From positions 1 through 40,437 of the forward strand of contig PDHQ01000302.1 in assembly GCA_003339415.1 (NCBI GenBank): DNA of 40,437 bases, written 5' to 3'. This document shows, piece by piece, positions 23,305 to 34,255 of this stretch. Source of the stretch: Ophiocordyceps camponoti-saundersi (nom. inval.). Its lineage: Eukaryota; Ascomycota; Sordariomycetes; Hypocreales; Ophiocordycipitaceae. The translations under genes were made by a program, and so were the position numbers. Position 1 is the first letter of the stretch; every line of letters starts with the position of its first letter. The notes under the pieces are model-generated. The model made no database searches and was not told where the DNA came from. It saw nothing but the letters and a program-made list of their open reading frames with translations.

Positions 23305-25518
23305 TCAAAGCATGGCCTCGGCCGCGTCGTCGGACTCCTCCCAATCTACGTCGACTGCCTTCTCCTCCGCGCGCCGTTGCACCTCGGCCAGTCCCGACAG
23401 CTCAACGACGTAGTTTGTCTCCTGTAGCGCCCTCCGTAAGAAGGTCCAATTATCCTGACGATAAGCCTCAATGATCCTGGGGCCGCAGGCGCTGCATTTG
23501 TCGTATGGGTGACCGCGAATCACCAGGTTTTGAAAAGTAGAGACGTGACCGCGGATCTGGTGAGGCACGAGGCCCAGCGGATGCTCCGGCGGATCTCTGT
23601 CCGGCACGAAGCCTGGCGTCGGCTGCGGTGCCGCCGCATGCTTGCCAAGGGGATGCTGCACGAGGCTCGCCAGGATCTCAACCAGGAGAGCTGAGGCAAT
23701 GGCCGCCACACCGGGTCGGGTCACGGTGCATTGCTGATCGAGTGTCTGGTCCCGCATCGACTGTTGCCAACTGATTAGTTCCTTCATCGAGCCACCAGTC
23801 GAGTCTTACTCACATCGGCCGGGGCGACAACGTCATTGCAAAAATAACAACCCAGTTCCGCCTGACTGTCTTCTGTTTTTTCGGCGCCGTGACGCATGAC
23901 GACGTACGAGTCGAAGCCCAGCGCCGCGTTCATGACGATTTTGCCCATCGCCTTTCCCATGACCGTCGGCAGCCAACGAGACTCACGCGTATCCATGAGC
24001 AGGAAGATGACGTCGTGTTCCTGCATCAGGCTCTCGAGCCTGCCCAGATCCGCCTTTGTCTTGGCCTCGTTCGTGGTGGGATGCCCAAGCATGGGCACTG
24101 AAAAACAGTGGCCCTCGCTCTCGACGCCAGGGTAGATCCGTTTGAGCATGGCAGCCGCGCTTATTGCCTTGGGCTTGCCGCCGTCGATACAGTCTTGAAA
24201 CTCGAAAAGAGGTTGGCGCACCGGGTTCGAGTACGACACGCGTCCTGAATCGACAAAGGTAATCTTCTTGACGCCCCAGCCCATCAGATTCCGCGAGACA
24301 TAGCAGCCCAAAGTGCCGGCGCCAAGGAGCAGACATCTGGTGTTCTTGACGCGGTCTAGATCGAGGTCCGGGGCAAGTCGCCATTTCATGAGCTTGAGAT
24401 TCATGTCGACGGCTGAGTCCGCCAGCCGGGACGGATCCATGTACTCTCCCAGGTTGGCCTGTTGCGCCTGCAAGTTTCCATTCCGCGACCTCTCCCAACC
24501 AGTGACTTTTGGCATCTCGACCGTGTGCATATCATCGACTGCGTCCATAACTATGGGAAGGACGACGCTCCGAGCCTCGTGCCTTTTGGCCTGTGTGTCG
24601 CGGTAGCTGAGAATGTTAACCCGGCGAAGACGGAACCGCTGTCGAATTAACACAAGCAGATTCCTCAACGGCCATCCTGGACCCTCGGGGTAGGTTGAAG
24701 GGTCGACGAAGGCGACGTAACAATCTGCTTCCGGCACTCCGCTGAAGAACCCATCTTCGAAGCTGCGCAGGGAAGACACCTCCCAAGTGTAGCCCAGTTG
24801 CTGCGCCAGGTCATCGTCGAGTTCAGGGTCGAGAACCCGCATCTTTTTAGCAAGGAAGAAGCCATGTTCGCGGTTGTCGACGCTGTAGCGCCAGGTGCCA
24901 ACGGCGTCGACAAGCGACGTGCTCTCGTTGGAGTCAAAGTGCTGGGCGGGGCCATCTCGTCTCCACGCGGGGTTGGAGTGGAGGGCGGGGAAGGCGAACC
25001 AGTAGGTGAACTTGTATTTTTTAATGTCGGCGTAAGAGAGGACGACGAAGGAAGCGAGCAGGGACGGAATCGAGTAAATAGTGCCGTCGTTGATGGCGTC
25101 CCATATCTGCACGAGTGAGAAGGGATGGCCAAGAGAAATCGAGAGGTTCAATGTACCTGGCGGGCTGCCGTCTGAAGCATGGCCGACTTGTCTGTGGCCT
25201 TGAAGGCCTCGATGGTATTGAGGTTCTTGATGATACCCTCGGCTCTGGCGGTGCCGAGAGGCGAGCTGGGAAGCTGGGTCAACACTATGTGGGGGCGAGA
25301 AGAAGGGTGACGAAGCACCTCTTGCTCGTCAGGGCGTTGCCCAAGATTTGCATGCGGCAGCTGTCTTCAGGCTTCTCCGCTCGAGGCTCGTAGAGACCCA
25401 GCACATTGCGGGCGGATTCGTCGAGCTTGTCCTTGTCGATTTTTGAGGCGAAGAGGGCCGAGTAGAAGGGCAGCTCGATCTCGGATGTGAAGGTCGCAAA
25501 CTGGAGCGGAGCAGCCAT
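23305..25518 (-). CDS. ATG7: Autophagy E1-like activating enzyme ATG7
   Basis: Four exons, 25518-25319, 25265-25157, 25106-23814 and 23760-23305, give 685 aa, normal for the family. The introns are 53, 50 and 53 nt. For the first, a nearer AG at 25285 would leave a 34-nt intron and the wrong frame. The chosen AG at 25266 gives [22 protein letters not shown], a conserved ATG7 stretch. The nucleotide-binding loop is GAGTLGC (365-371), with [18 protein letters not shown] after it. Zinc-binding cysteines lie in CYFC and CSAC. The catalytic Cys545 is in [13 protein letters not shown]7 activates Atg8 and Atg12 for conjugation during autophagy. A 97-nt poly-C tract (sense strand) ends 29 nt before the start codon. 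Confidence 0.96.
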
Positions 25519-25588
25519 GATGGCGAAGGAGGCCCCTTTGGACGCGAGGGGGGGGGGGGGGGGGGGGGGGGCGGGGGGGGGGGGGGGG

Positions 25589-25646
<58 letters not shown>

Positions 25647-26153
25647 TATCTTCTTTGCTCGGAACGGCAGCCAAGAAGCGTCGTTGCGGGTGCGTGGACG
25701 TTCGAGCTTCTTGCGGCTTTGCTATCTGAAGCGGGAATGAGGCGACAAGAGAACGAGTCGCGGGAAAAGCATGCGCCGAGAGAAATACACAGCAGTCGGG
25801 GCGCACAGTCGTCGGTCGCGAAGAGAAAGATGAGGAGGAGGAGGAGGAGGATGATGAAGAATGATGACGCTTATCACGAGCTCGGAGCAGCGAAGGCCAG
25901 CTGACGATGGCGGGCTGCTGATAAAATTGCCCCGCCGCGGGGTCGCCGTCGCCCTGCAGCTGTTAGGCGAGCCGAGCAGGTACCTACCTAACTACCTACC
26001 AGCAGCGTCCTGCAGCAACAGGCGTTTCTAGGTATGCTCGCCTTGGTTACCTTCTTATTGAAACAGATTTTTGCTGCATGAGAAAGAAACGCGAGATTCA
26101 AGTCTGCAAGTGATAGTAGCTAACAGCAGTTGAAAACCTTGTCTAATAAGACG
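25519..26153. other. ATG7 upstream region
   Basis: It contains the G/C homopolymer, a GAGGAG-rich tract (about 25829-25860) and TACCTACC repeats (about 25980-26000). No gene is seen before the tRNA. Confidence 0.55.
25548..25644. repeat. 97-nt poly-G tract (sense-strand poly-C for ATG7)
   Basis: All G on the plus strand except single C at 25572 and 25589. It lies in the presumed ATG7 5' UTR or core promoter. True length is uncertain because such tracts are error-prone in sequencing. Confidence 0.93.
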
Positions 26154-26233
26154 TCCGGTATGGTGTAGTGGCTAACATCGCTCGCTCTCACGACCAGCGC
26201 CGAGCAGCCCTGGGTTCGATTCCCAGTACCGGA
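26154..26233 (+). tRNA. tRNA-Glu (anticodon CTC) with a 9-nt intron
   Basis: The acceptor arms TCCGGTA and TACCGGA pair over 7 bp. The D stem is GTGT/ACAT around AGTGGCTA. The anticodon stem is GCTCG/CGAGC and its loop opens CT-CTC-A. Nine extra bases between A37 and position 38 are the intron at the canonical site. The variable region is AGCC and the T arm is CTGGG-TTCGATT-CCCAG. A T5 pol III terminator follows at about 26239-26243. The mature length is 71 nt before CCA. Confidence 0.93.
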
Positions 26234-27033
26234 GTAGCTTTTTGCACATTATTCCGCTTACCCTTGAGACAGAGTGCATTGCGAAACTTTTGTTCTTGAC
26301 CGATTCTCGTCCCAATTTTTCAAGACGTTTGTGCCGTTGTTGCGCTCCTCACCTTAACCTTACTACATGTCTCCTTTGTGGCGAATCACTTATTCAATTA
26401 GGGCCGGTGAGGACCATACCAGGACGTTCGTAACGATTTCCGAGATGCAGAGCCCCTGCGCCTTACTCACCCTGACAGCCATCATGGGTGTTAGTACTGA
26501 GGGTTGCCATAGTCAATATTCCGTAGGAGAGGCAGAAACGAGCCGGAGGGTTCTCCATTAAGAAATTCCTCTAAACTCCATGTTCTAACGACTCCAGTGA
26601 TACATTAGATACGTGGAAGCGTGTATGTAGGTACATATGTAGGTATGAATGTAGGTGGTTGGAAATAAATGTATGATTAGGGAAACGGAGGATTTCGGGA
26701 ACGACTAGATAGCAGGACACATACACACATGAACCTCTCCATCAGGCCAGAACGATAGTGAGCAGTGGCGGTGACGAGTAGTCACAAACTCGTGGGTGCA
26801 CCCGAGATGCAGTGGAAGAGACTAAGGAGTCGTAATGATATCTACACGTAAATAGAACCTTCTCTATTCCAGGAGAAATTTACCGGCCGGCTCAATCAAT
26901 CATTTGTTTTCTCCTTTCACTCTTCCAACTATCTACAGACTTACAGCATGTTGTGTGTGATGTTTGTATGTGTGTGTGTTAGATTGTTACATGCGGCAGA
27001 AAGCGCGTGTACGAGTAACTCGACTTCACTGCC
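26234..27033. other. Intergenic between tRNA and GPI16 stop
   Basis: It contains a TATGTAGG-type low-complexity stretch (about 26621-26657) and a GT-rich run (about 26955-26980). No credible gene is seen. Confidence 0.55.
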
Positions 27034-28846
27034 TCAGGATTCCCCTCCCGCACGAGTCTTGAGCATCCCCAGAAGCCGCGCCAGCTTAGTCTTCAGCATG
27101 GTGTTGGGAGCTTCGTCAACGCCTACCAACCGTCTGACAAGAATGTTGTAAAGGCCCCCAAATGTCAGTGCGATTGCCGTGGACGTGAAGATGATAACAT
27201 TGTACGGCATGCTAAAATCCGGTGTCGGTAGGTACAGAAGGAGGCTAGTAGTGCGCAGGTTGAGGCCGGCGCGCGGCGCGCGGGTGGTGATGACGGCGGC
27301 CGCCACGTCGAAGCCGCGGTTGGCGTCCGGAGGGTACTCTGTATAACGCAGGATCGACTTGGAGAAGTCGTATGTCAGGAAGACAGTGCAACGGGCAGGG
27401 ATGCGCATCAGAAGCTCAAGTTGGGTGCCGCGGGCGCGATCGAGGGCCGGGCGGTAATATATCTCCTCTATAATGCGTGACGAAGAGTTGGTGGCGACCG
27501 AGGAAGACGAGATGCGTGTCGACAGCGTGTGCAGGTAGATGCGCATGAACCATGGAAGCGACTCCATGTAAACGAATTCAACCTCGCTGTCGCCAGGGTT
27601 GGTCAGTATGGCCTGAACACCGCCGTGCTCCTGGCCGTGGCCCATGAAGCTGCGCTCTGCAAACAGCAGTGGCGTCTCCGGCTCGACGAGGTCGCGAGAT
27701 GCCGCCGCTTCGACGGCACTGGGCTTAGTTAGCTCCAAGTCGAACTCGGCATCGTCCACGTCCGGAATATAGCAACGGGACATTCCACTCGGGTGTTTGA
27801 TATCACTCGACGAAGCCCTGGTAACGGAGACGGTACGTGAATCGGGGACCTGCAAGCATATAGGTGGCGTTTTGCCGTCGGTCAAGGGGCATACGCCTTT
27901 CATGGCACGACCAAAGATCTCGGACAGTGCCCAGTGTTGGCCATGTAGATGGTCGGCGGGGAAGCAGGCGCCTTCACCATTGTATGGCTTGGACTCGTCG
28001 CAGAGAAGGTCCTGGCTCGGCGGCGGTCGCGGAATAGGGTTGTCTTCGAGGAAAAGGTGAGTTCATCTGTCATAATTCGCACAGGACGAAAGACGCACCT
28101 CTTGGCCTCTTCGAGCGCTCGACGTCAAGTACCATGTCGATAGTCTGCTCCATCTGGAGGACACAATCGCCGGATAGGTCACAGATGGGCCTCACATCGA
28201 TGGCCATGCTCTGAAATGAGGCGTCAAAGAGCTTGTGCCCATCGAGTAGACTGGCGATGCCGGCCTTGCCCTTACAGGGCAGCAGCTTGAGGAAAGGGGT
28301 CAGATTCTCGGTACAGACGACCTCGTGCGGGAGAACGCCATGGAGCAGACTAGTCTTCTCGAGTGTGGCGTAGGGGTGATGGCCCTCTGGTTGAAAGGAC
28401 ACGACAGGGCGGGTGGTGCGCGTCGAGTCGATGAAGTTGAGCGAGGCGCAAAACAGGCCAGAGAGAGCATTGGTTAGCGTCAGCCAATTCTCGTCGGCGT
28501 CCCTATCCAACCACGCCCAGAGCTCGACGCCTGTGCCGCCTTCACGAGCGCCTCCCCAAGGGCGAGCGCCCCAACGCTCGGCATCCCAGCGACCGAGGGT
28601 GAAGCGTAGATGCAGCTCGCGCGTGCCGGCGTGCTGCAAGATCTGGCCCAGTGACCGAGGGAAGAGTCGGAAATTATGCGCCTCAAAATCGGCAAGAGAC
28701 GTATTGGATCGAAAGTTGAAGCTCGCGAGTAGAGCCGAAAGAGGAAGCGGCCGCAGGCTAAGCTGCTCGTGGTAGTCGGAAGCGGCCGCGGCGAGACCGG
28801 CGACGAGACTCGCGATGAAGAGAAGCGTCGTACGGTGACGCATCAT
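27034..28846 (-). CDS. GPI16: GPI transamidase subunit Gpi16 / PIG-T
   Basis: Two exons, 28846-28099 and 28043-27034, with a 55-nt intron (GTGCGT...CGAAG), give about 585 aa. Splicing joins SKRPR to DNPIPRPPP, restoring the frame; a nearer AG would give only 32 nt and the wrong frame. The N-terminal signal peptide is RTTLLFIASLVAGLAAA. Then come SDYHEQLSLRPLP, LFPRSLGQILQHAGTRELHL and GGTGVELWAWL, all characteristic of PIG-T. Near the C-terminus is one membrane segment (NVIIFTSTAIALTFGGLYNIL). PIG-T holds the catalytic Gpi8 in the ER complex that attaches GPI anchors to proteins. The first ATG of the frame was used; a second follows directly. Confidence 0.95.
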
Positions 28847-29225
28847 GAGCAAGGAGAGACGATGTGGCAGGATACGATCTTCATCTCATCAAATATTCCT
28901 TCATATCGCCGGTCCGGTAGTTGGATGGCTATGAGAGGTAGAGGAAGATAGTGTACGGAGAGGAGGTCTGTCTGTACGGACCTCTCGGCATGTGTGTCCT
29001 GACTTACGAGGTTCAGCGGGAGGCCACCTCTGGCTGATGCTGTCGGCGCTTACGTTAATCCGATTAGAGGTGGCCGGTACTTACCTCATCAGCCTCCAGC
29101 CTGATAGGCTATAGCTAAATGCCGCGAGCAATCCCAGCAATCCCTCAGGCGGTGAGCAATTGCCGTTGGTTGATAGGGAAATTCTGCCAGTCCTGTCAAC
29201 CAACAGACGAAATCGTCATCCATCA

Positions 29226-29227
<2 letters not shown>

Positions 29228-29300
<73 letters not shown>
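29228..29300. repeat. 73-nt poly-C tract upstream of LUC7
   Basis: An uninterrupted C run ending exactly at the N gap, so its real length is not resolved. Confidence 0.95.
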
Positions 29301-29310
29301 NNNNNNNNNN
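29301..29310. other. Assembly gap (10 N)
   Basis: Ten N directly follow the 73-C run, which suggests the assembly or read broke inside the homopolymer. Confidence 0.98.
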
Positions 29311-29365
29311 GGTGTGGAGGGAAATTTCTCCCGTCCCGTCACACACCAAACACAACCTCTCACCA

Positions 29366-29391
29366 CCCCCCCCCCCCCCCCCCCCCCCCCC
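29366..29391. repeat. 26-nt poly-C tract, 5' of LUC7
   Basis: It lies 63 bases before the LUC7 start on the sense strand. Confidence 0.95.
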
Positions 29392-29454
29392 TTCAAAGTT
29401 CGTCCCCTCACTTATCCTCGAGACACACCCGCCTTTCCACTTTGTGTCATCAAT

Positions 29455-30316
29455 ATGGCAGCGGAGCAGAGGAAACTGCTGGAGCAGCTTATGGGCAGCT
29501 CCTCGACCTCGCGGGAAGCCCAACTCTCTCTTGACGATCCTAAAGTTTGCCGTTCGCATATCGCTGGCAGCTGCCCGCACGACCTGTTCATCAACACCAA
29601 GCAAGACTTCGGCCAGTGCCCAAAGGTGCACTCTGAATCGCTCAAGGCTGAATACGAGGCCCTCTCGGATCGCGAGAAGCAGAGGCACGGCTTCGAATAT
29701 GACTACGTCCGCGACCTTCAAAAGTATATCGACGATTGTAACCGCCGTATCGAAGGTGCCCAGAAGCGTCTCGAGAAAACTCCGGAAGAAATACGACAGA
29801 CAAATGATCTGGTAAACCGGCTCTTTGCTTTCAACGACTTATTTCTGACTTCTTCACCAGCTCGAAAGCATTGCCGACCTCGAGGGAAACATTAAGGCAG
29901 GACTGCTAGAGATTCAGCTTTACGCCGAGCAGGATTTAGTCTCAGCAGCCATCGATGAGTGGTTTAACCTGAAAATAATGGTGCAGTCAAAGGCAGAAAA
30001 GGAGCGGGACCTCAAGTCGCTCTCAGATACGTCTGGCCCCTCTGGTCATCAGAAACTTCAGGTGTGCGACGTCTGCGGCGCCTACCTCAGCCGTCTTGAC
30101 AACGACCGTCGGCTTGCCGATCATTTCTACGGGAAAATGCACCTAGGCTACGCGCAAATGCGCAAGGCCCTTGACTCTTTCCCCAAGGAAATTAGGAGTC
30201 GCGCGCGTCAGCTGCCGGCTATGGATAGCGAAGGTCTCGGTGGTTCCCGCGGACCTAAGGGATCGGGCGGCTATAGGGCCTACAAAGGTGGCGGCAGAAG
30301 TCATCGCAACGGCTAA
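29455..30316 (+). CDS. LUC7: U1 snRNP-associated splicing factor LUC7
   Basis: Exons 29455-29811 and 29861-30316, with a 49-nt phase-0 intron (GTAAAC, TTCTGACTT branch, CCAG), give 270 aa. It begins MAAEQRKLLEQLMG. The first zinc finger is CCCH with Cys32, Cys40, Cys55 and His59. The second is C2H2 with Cys188, Cys191, His207 and His213, within SGHQKLQVCDVCGAYLSRLD. A coiled coil lies between them. The tail is Gly/Arg-rich. Luc7 helps U1 select 5' splice sites. The in-frame reading continues upstream through the poly-C tract, but that extension is rejected as artefact. Confidence 0.95.
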
Positions 30317-30619
30317 AGTCTCAACGACGACTGAAGGCCGTGAAGTTCGCGGAGGACTACTTGGGGTTTGGCGTTTTACGGACTTTTCTGTTTGAGGGCA
30401 AAGAAGGAGCCAGATACCCTTGGAATGTGACATGTTTGCTATGCTCTGCTTGAGACGTATGTAGGTTACGTCCTACTCGAGTGCATTCCGCCGTACCTGT
30501 TTCATCCAAACCTGCTGCTGAATTCAGGCCTGTAGTTTTCCTTTGCCACGCTATTTGTACATTTGCAGATAAAAACCATATCGATATTGAGCGTACGCTG
30601 TATCTTCCAGTGTCAGTGT

Positions 30620-31645
30620 TCATGACGTGTCTTTCTTCAGGTCCAGCGCCTCCATCTCGTCGTCCCACTTACCGCCAGCCGGCGGGGTTAGAAGAGGTGG
30701 GATGACAGGCGCCTCTGCCTGGTTCCTGTTCGGCGCTCCTAGTGGCAGCGCTGGAAATTCGTCGATGGTGAGAGCTGGGGCCGCGTTGCTAGCTTGCGTT
30801 GTCGACGCCGAATCCTTGGTTCGGCCCTGGGATGAATGAGCACCACCTCGAGGTACTGAATCGCGGCCACTGAAGCGGCGAGGCTCAAGGAAGCGGTCAA
30901 CGTCAGGTCGATCGACGACATCTCGTCCGCGAGGGGCCCGAGGCCGCGAGGCAGCCGCGGTGACGTCCTTTACCCCCCTAACGCCACCATGGGCACTTCT
31001 GAACCCCCTGCGAGCTTCCTCCTCAGCAGCCGCAGTCTTACCCTCGTCCCAGCCACCATCCTTGGCACTCATTGCCTTCAGTTTCCTCTCGCGGTTGCGG
31101 GCACGTTCGTCATCGAGCTTACGCTTATCATCCTCGGCGCGGCGACGACGAGCGGCCTCATCAGAACGACGACGACGATCCTCCTCCATGCCGCGAGCGT
31201 ATGATGCCGCGTGCTGGCGCTCGTCCTGCTCGGCTACCAGAAACTTGCGTGTTTTCTCCGCAGCCAGAAGTTTCATCTTCTCCATCTTGGCGGCAAGCTC
31301 CTCGTCAGTCAACTTTTGCCGTGGGTTGGATCCGGATTTTAGGCGCGCTTCAGCGTTGGCCGCTGTATTGCGTGAGGGCATGCGGTCTGACTTGCGGTAT
31401 CGGTTGTCCCGGTGGGAGGGAGCGGAGTTTGCGGCATCAGTCGGCGCGACGACGGTGTCCCCGGGCGGTTGGGAATTATCGGCGAAGATGGAGGAGGCGA
31501 GGGATCGAGATGGAGGTGGAACGTCATGCCCTGCATGTTCTGGGGCGCGTTGGTTCTCGACGAGGATGACGGCTGCGCTGTCGACGGGCTCGACGTCATC
31601 GTAGAAAAGGTCATCGTCGGTGCGTCCGCCGAACTGATCGTCCAT
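30620..31645 (-). CDS. Disordered, charged coiled-coil protein of unknown function
   Basis: A single exon of 341 aa, with an acidic N-terminus (MDDQFGGRTDDDLFYDD). A long Glu/Arg/Lys/Ala-rich helix spans about residues 108-200 (LTDEELAAKMEKMKLL, then EEDRRRRSDEAARRRR), followed by an RG-rich region. Near the C-terminus is the short motif LTIDEFPALPLG, which looks like a conserved linear motif. The composition suggests an RNA-associated or ribosome-associated cytoplasmic or nuclear protein, but no family is recognised. It converges with LUC7 (303 bases between stops). Confidence 0.8.
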   Translation of the reverse strand: MDDQFGGRTDDDLFYDDVEPVDSAAVILVENQRAPEHAGHDVPPPSRSLASSIFADNSQPPGDTVVAPTDAANSAPSHRDNRYRKSDRMPSRNTAANAEARLKSGSNPRQKLTDEELAAKMEKMKLLAAEKTRKFLVAEQDERQHAASYARGMEEDRRRRSDEAARRRRAEDDKRKLDDERARNRERKLKAMSAKDGGWDEGKTAAAEEEARRGFRSAHGGVRGVKDVTAAASRPRAPRGRDVVDRPDVDRFLEPRRFSGRDSVPRGGAHSSQGRTKDSASTTQASNAAPALTIDEFPALPLGAPNRNQAEAPVIPPLLTPPAGGKWDDEMEALDLKKDTS

Positions 31646-33375
31646 GGCGGGCGGTTTCTCTTGCTAGACGGATGTGAATTATAGGTATGTATGTATATCA
31701 GGTTAAACGCTGGGGAGGGAATTTGTCGACACTTTGCTCGGGCGTAGTAGATCCGTGGTGGCAGGTTGGTTAGCATTACTAAACGCACAGCACGCATTGC
31801 TATTCATACACTTATCGTGACTCGCGGGTCGCGGCACCATGATGCCCCACGCATGTGGATCAATCCACCCCCATTTTCTTTAGTCAACTAAGGCCTCGCG
31901 GATAATCTGCCAGTCTAGGTCGACTCCCTACGACAACACGCTTCACTCATAAAGACCAGTCAACGTGAATAAAGACCAGTTCGCGTGATGTATCACTGTC
32001 GAGGATGTCAAAGTCACGGGCACAACCAAACGGGAGGGAAGTGACTTTTTCCCCTTCTGATGATCGTGAATGGAAGGCACTGTTGCGAACGCGAGTGAAA
32101 GACTTGACGGACATTCAAGAGTTACGACCAGATGATTATGCGCTCTCAACATATCCAAATCTCAGTAGTCGAGTAATGGGGCTAATCAAAGACTCCGAGA
32201 CCCAAAGTGGCTAAAGGTGGTGCACCTGAGAAGTGGTTCGAGTGTGATACGCTTTACACCTTCTTCCGCCGGGGAAAGGTGGCATATAATATCTACCTCT
32301 AACTCTCGCCTCATCTGCCGTTTGACAGTCCTGAATCGTGAAGAAGAAACGGAACGATCACGTCGCTTGGCATTCCGATGTCCTAGGCAAAGAAGCTAGC
32401 TGCAAAGCTTGACCAGTTACCAAGAAGTCAAGAACCAAGCCGGGATAAGTGGAAAACGAGGATGCCTCTCGATGATGGTAATTATTCGTATGCAGCGATA
32501 ACGTCTCTAGATCAAGGATCGAACAATAAAGACTAAATTCTCGTAATTGAGATACCAGTCGCATACATCACCGATGTCTTAGGCTTGCATCATAGTCCTA
32601 TCCAAGTCAGGCAAAGGATACGATGTAGGGCGGGCGTGCGGGCTCCTGAAAGTGAACGCAGAGCGATGTTCAAACGCCCGTCGGTCAATGCAGTGGTAAC
32701 AGGCTTACTTTTAACCGAGTTTTTTGCCCTGATTGCATACCTAGGACTCTGGGTCGAGAGCTTGACATGAGGAAATTAAGTCTGCTAAACGAAAACCGTA
32801 TTCCTTGACGAATGGCTCAGTATCATAAACAGAAAAGCCAGTCCACGCTTCGTATCGTTCAATTACCCCCGTTCCTGATTGCTACGATGCCTGTAACGCC
32901 ATTGGATCATTGCAACTTTATTTCTGGAAGCCGTTCAATAAGAGTAAATGGAAAACTTGCACATGGTATGCCGAGCCGTCTTGCAGGAAGGCAATTACAG
33001 GCATTTAAGCCCAAGATTGAGTCTCAGCAGAACAAAGGTTTCTCTTTAAGGCTGTACCATACTGTTCTGCTGGCTATAGGTTCTCCCTCGCGGTCGCACT
33101 CTGCCCGGAACTCTGATACTTTCCGGTCGTGAGCCTCTCACAGTACGTGCATAGAAATATCATCCTTTCCATAATTGTAAAATCTTCAGCTTTGCGATTG
33201 CCTATAGGCGACTGTTGATTCTTGTGCTGAACGTCTTCTGACTGCGAGTGAAAGTTAATAAAAGCTGCAATTGCTCTACTCACATAAAGTAGGAGTCCGG
33301 ACACCATCAAGGGAACGACGCGGTCAACCATTGATCCCTCTACTCCGTATTGCGTTCCGCGATTCAGTCGGCAAG
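31646..33375. other. 1.7-kb stretch without a supported gene
   Basis: GC content is lower than in the neighbouring genes but CpA is not depleted. Only ORFs of about 60-105 codons without domains occur. A decayed gene or small secreted-protein gene cannot be excluded. Confidence 0.45.
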
Positions 33376-33996
33376 ATGAAGCTCGCTATCGGGATAATCT
33401 CCTACCTGGCCGGAGCAGCTGTAGCGGCGCCAGCAATAAAGGAAAAACCTGGCGATAAGCGCGTGGTGTTTAACCACAAAACCGGCGAGTTGGAGACGCA
33501 GAGTGTACCGCCACCGAAAACCACCATGACTGAAATCGCGGTGCATTCACAAGTGATGTCGAAGAGAGCCTCTTCATTAAATGTCACGCACAAGCAATGT
33601 TCACATGTATGTACGCATTTATCACCTCGTAGGTACGCGGCTACCGTCAAGGCATTTGTTCAGTTACCCAGGTCCGCCACTCCAGACGACGTTGGCGTGG
33701 GCGAAGACACCAGTCTGAAGGCAAGGAAGCCGTTTCGTCAGACATACAAGAGTCCGAGCCGACCAAACAGTGTTTACACAGACTGCTGCTACGCGAACAT
33801 ATTACCGATCCGATTCAGGGATGAAGCAGACGGTGCGGCCGCGTATGGATCATTACCCTACAGTTCAATTAGCAGCCGCTCCATTCCCAATGTCGATGCG
33901 AACGAAGATGCTGATCCTTTCATCTCGATAATAACATTGCAAAATACATATCGTAGCAGATTTCAGAGGATAGAGAAAAGCACTTTCTTACTATAG
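33376..33996 (+). CDS. Small secreted protein, effector-like candidate
   Basis: The start at MKLAIGIISYLAGAAVAAP gives 206 aa with a clear signal peptide; the 35 residues upstream in the frame are ignored. Dibasic Lys-Arg sites at residues 28-29 and 63-64 suggest Kex2 processing. Four cysteines occur, in KQCSHVCTH and DCCYAN. No domain is recognised. Isolated position and composition are typical of lineage-specific secreted proteins. An unseen intron is possible near 33607-33632. Confidence 0.5.
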   Translation: MKLAIGIISYLAGAAVAAPAIKEKPGDKRVVFNHKTGELETQSVPPPKTTMTEIAVHSQVMSKRASSLNVTHKQCSHVCTHLSPRRYAATVKAFVQLPRSATPDDVGVGEDTSLKARKPFRQTYKSPSRPNSVYTDCCYANILPIRFRDEADGAAAYGSLPYSSISSRSIPNVDANEDADPFISIITLQNTYRSRFQRIEKSTFLL

Positions 33997-34255
33997 AACT
34001 TACAGACAAAGTCTTTGACAAGAGCCTAATGAGAGGACGACTCTCCGTCTTCTACTCCGAGCCTCGCAGACAGAGCCATGGGGGCGGAGAAGATAAACGA
34101 AGCTGCGGCTGGACCTCCACGTGACGGAACACCGTATAATGGGCGGCACATCGCAGCACACCTCCTCTTCTCATCCCTCTCTTCATCTCCTGTTAAAAAG
34201 CCTCGAGTCAAATAGGGAGAAAAAAAAACAGCCGGTTGTCTCTCAGATAGCGGAA

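Larger units (their letters stand above)
28847..29454. promoter_or_regulatory. Divergent GPI16/LUC7 promoter region with poly-C tracts and gap
   Basis: About 600 bases separate the two start codons. The LUC7-proximal half is dominated by two C homopolymers and an assembly gap, so the true spacing is unknown. No TATA box is apparent. Confidence 0.55.

Noticed and set aside
25285..25318. 34-nt intron in ATG7
   Set aside because: Too short for a fungal intron and gives a wrong frame; the AG at 25266 restores the conserved sequence.
25285..25806. Poly-Pro or poly-Gly ORFs through the G/C tract at ATG7
   Set aside because: Homopolymer translation; the ATG7 N-terminus begins after it at 25518.
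29119..29454. In-frame N-terminal extension of LUC7 with a long poly-Pro run
   Set aside because: It reads through a C homopolymer and an N gap; LUC7 proteins begin at the MAAEQRKLLEQLMG-type start used here.
30960..31604. 214-codon plus-strand ORF rich in Ser/Arg
   Set aside because: Antisense of the charged coiled-coil protein gene.
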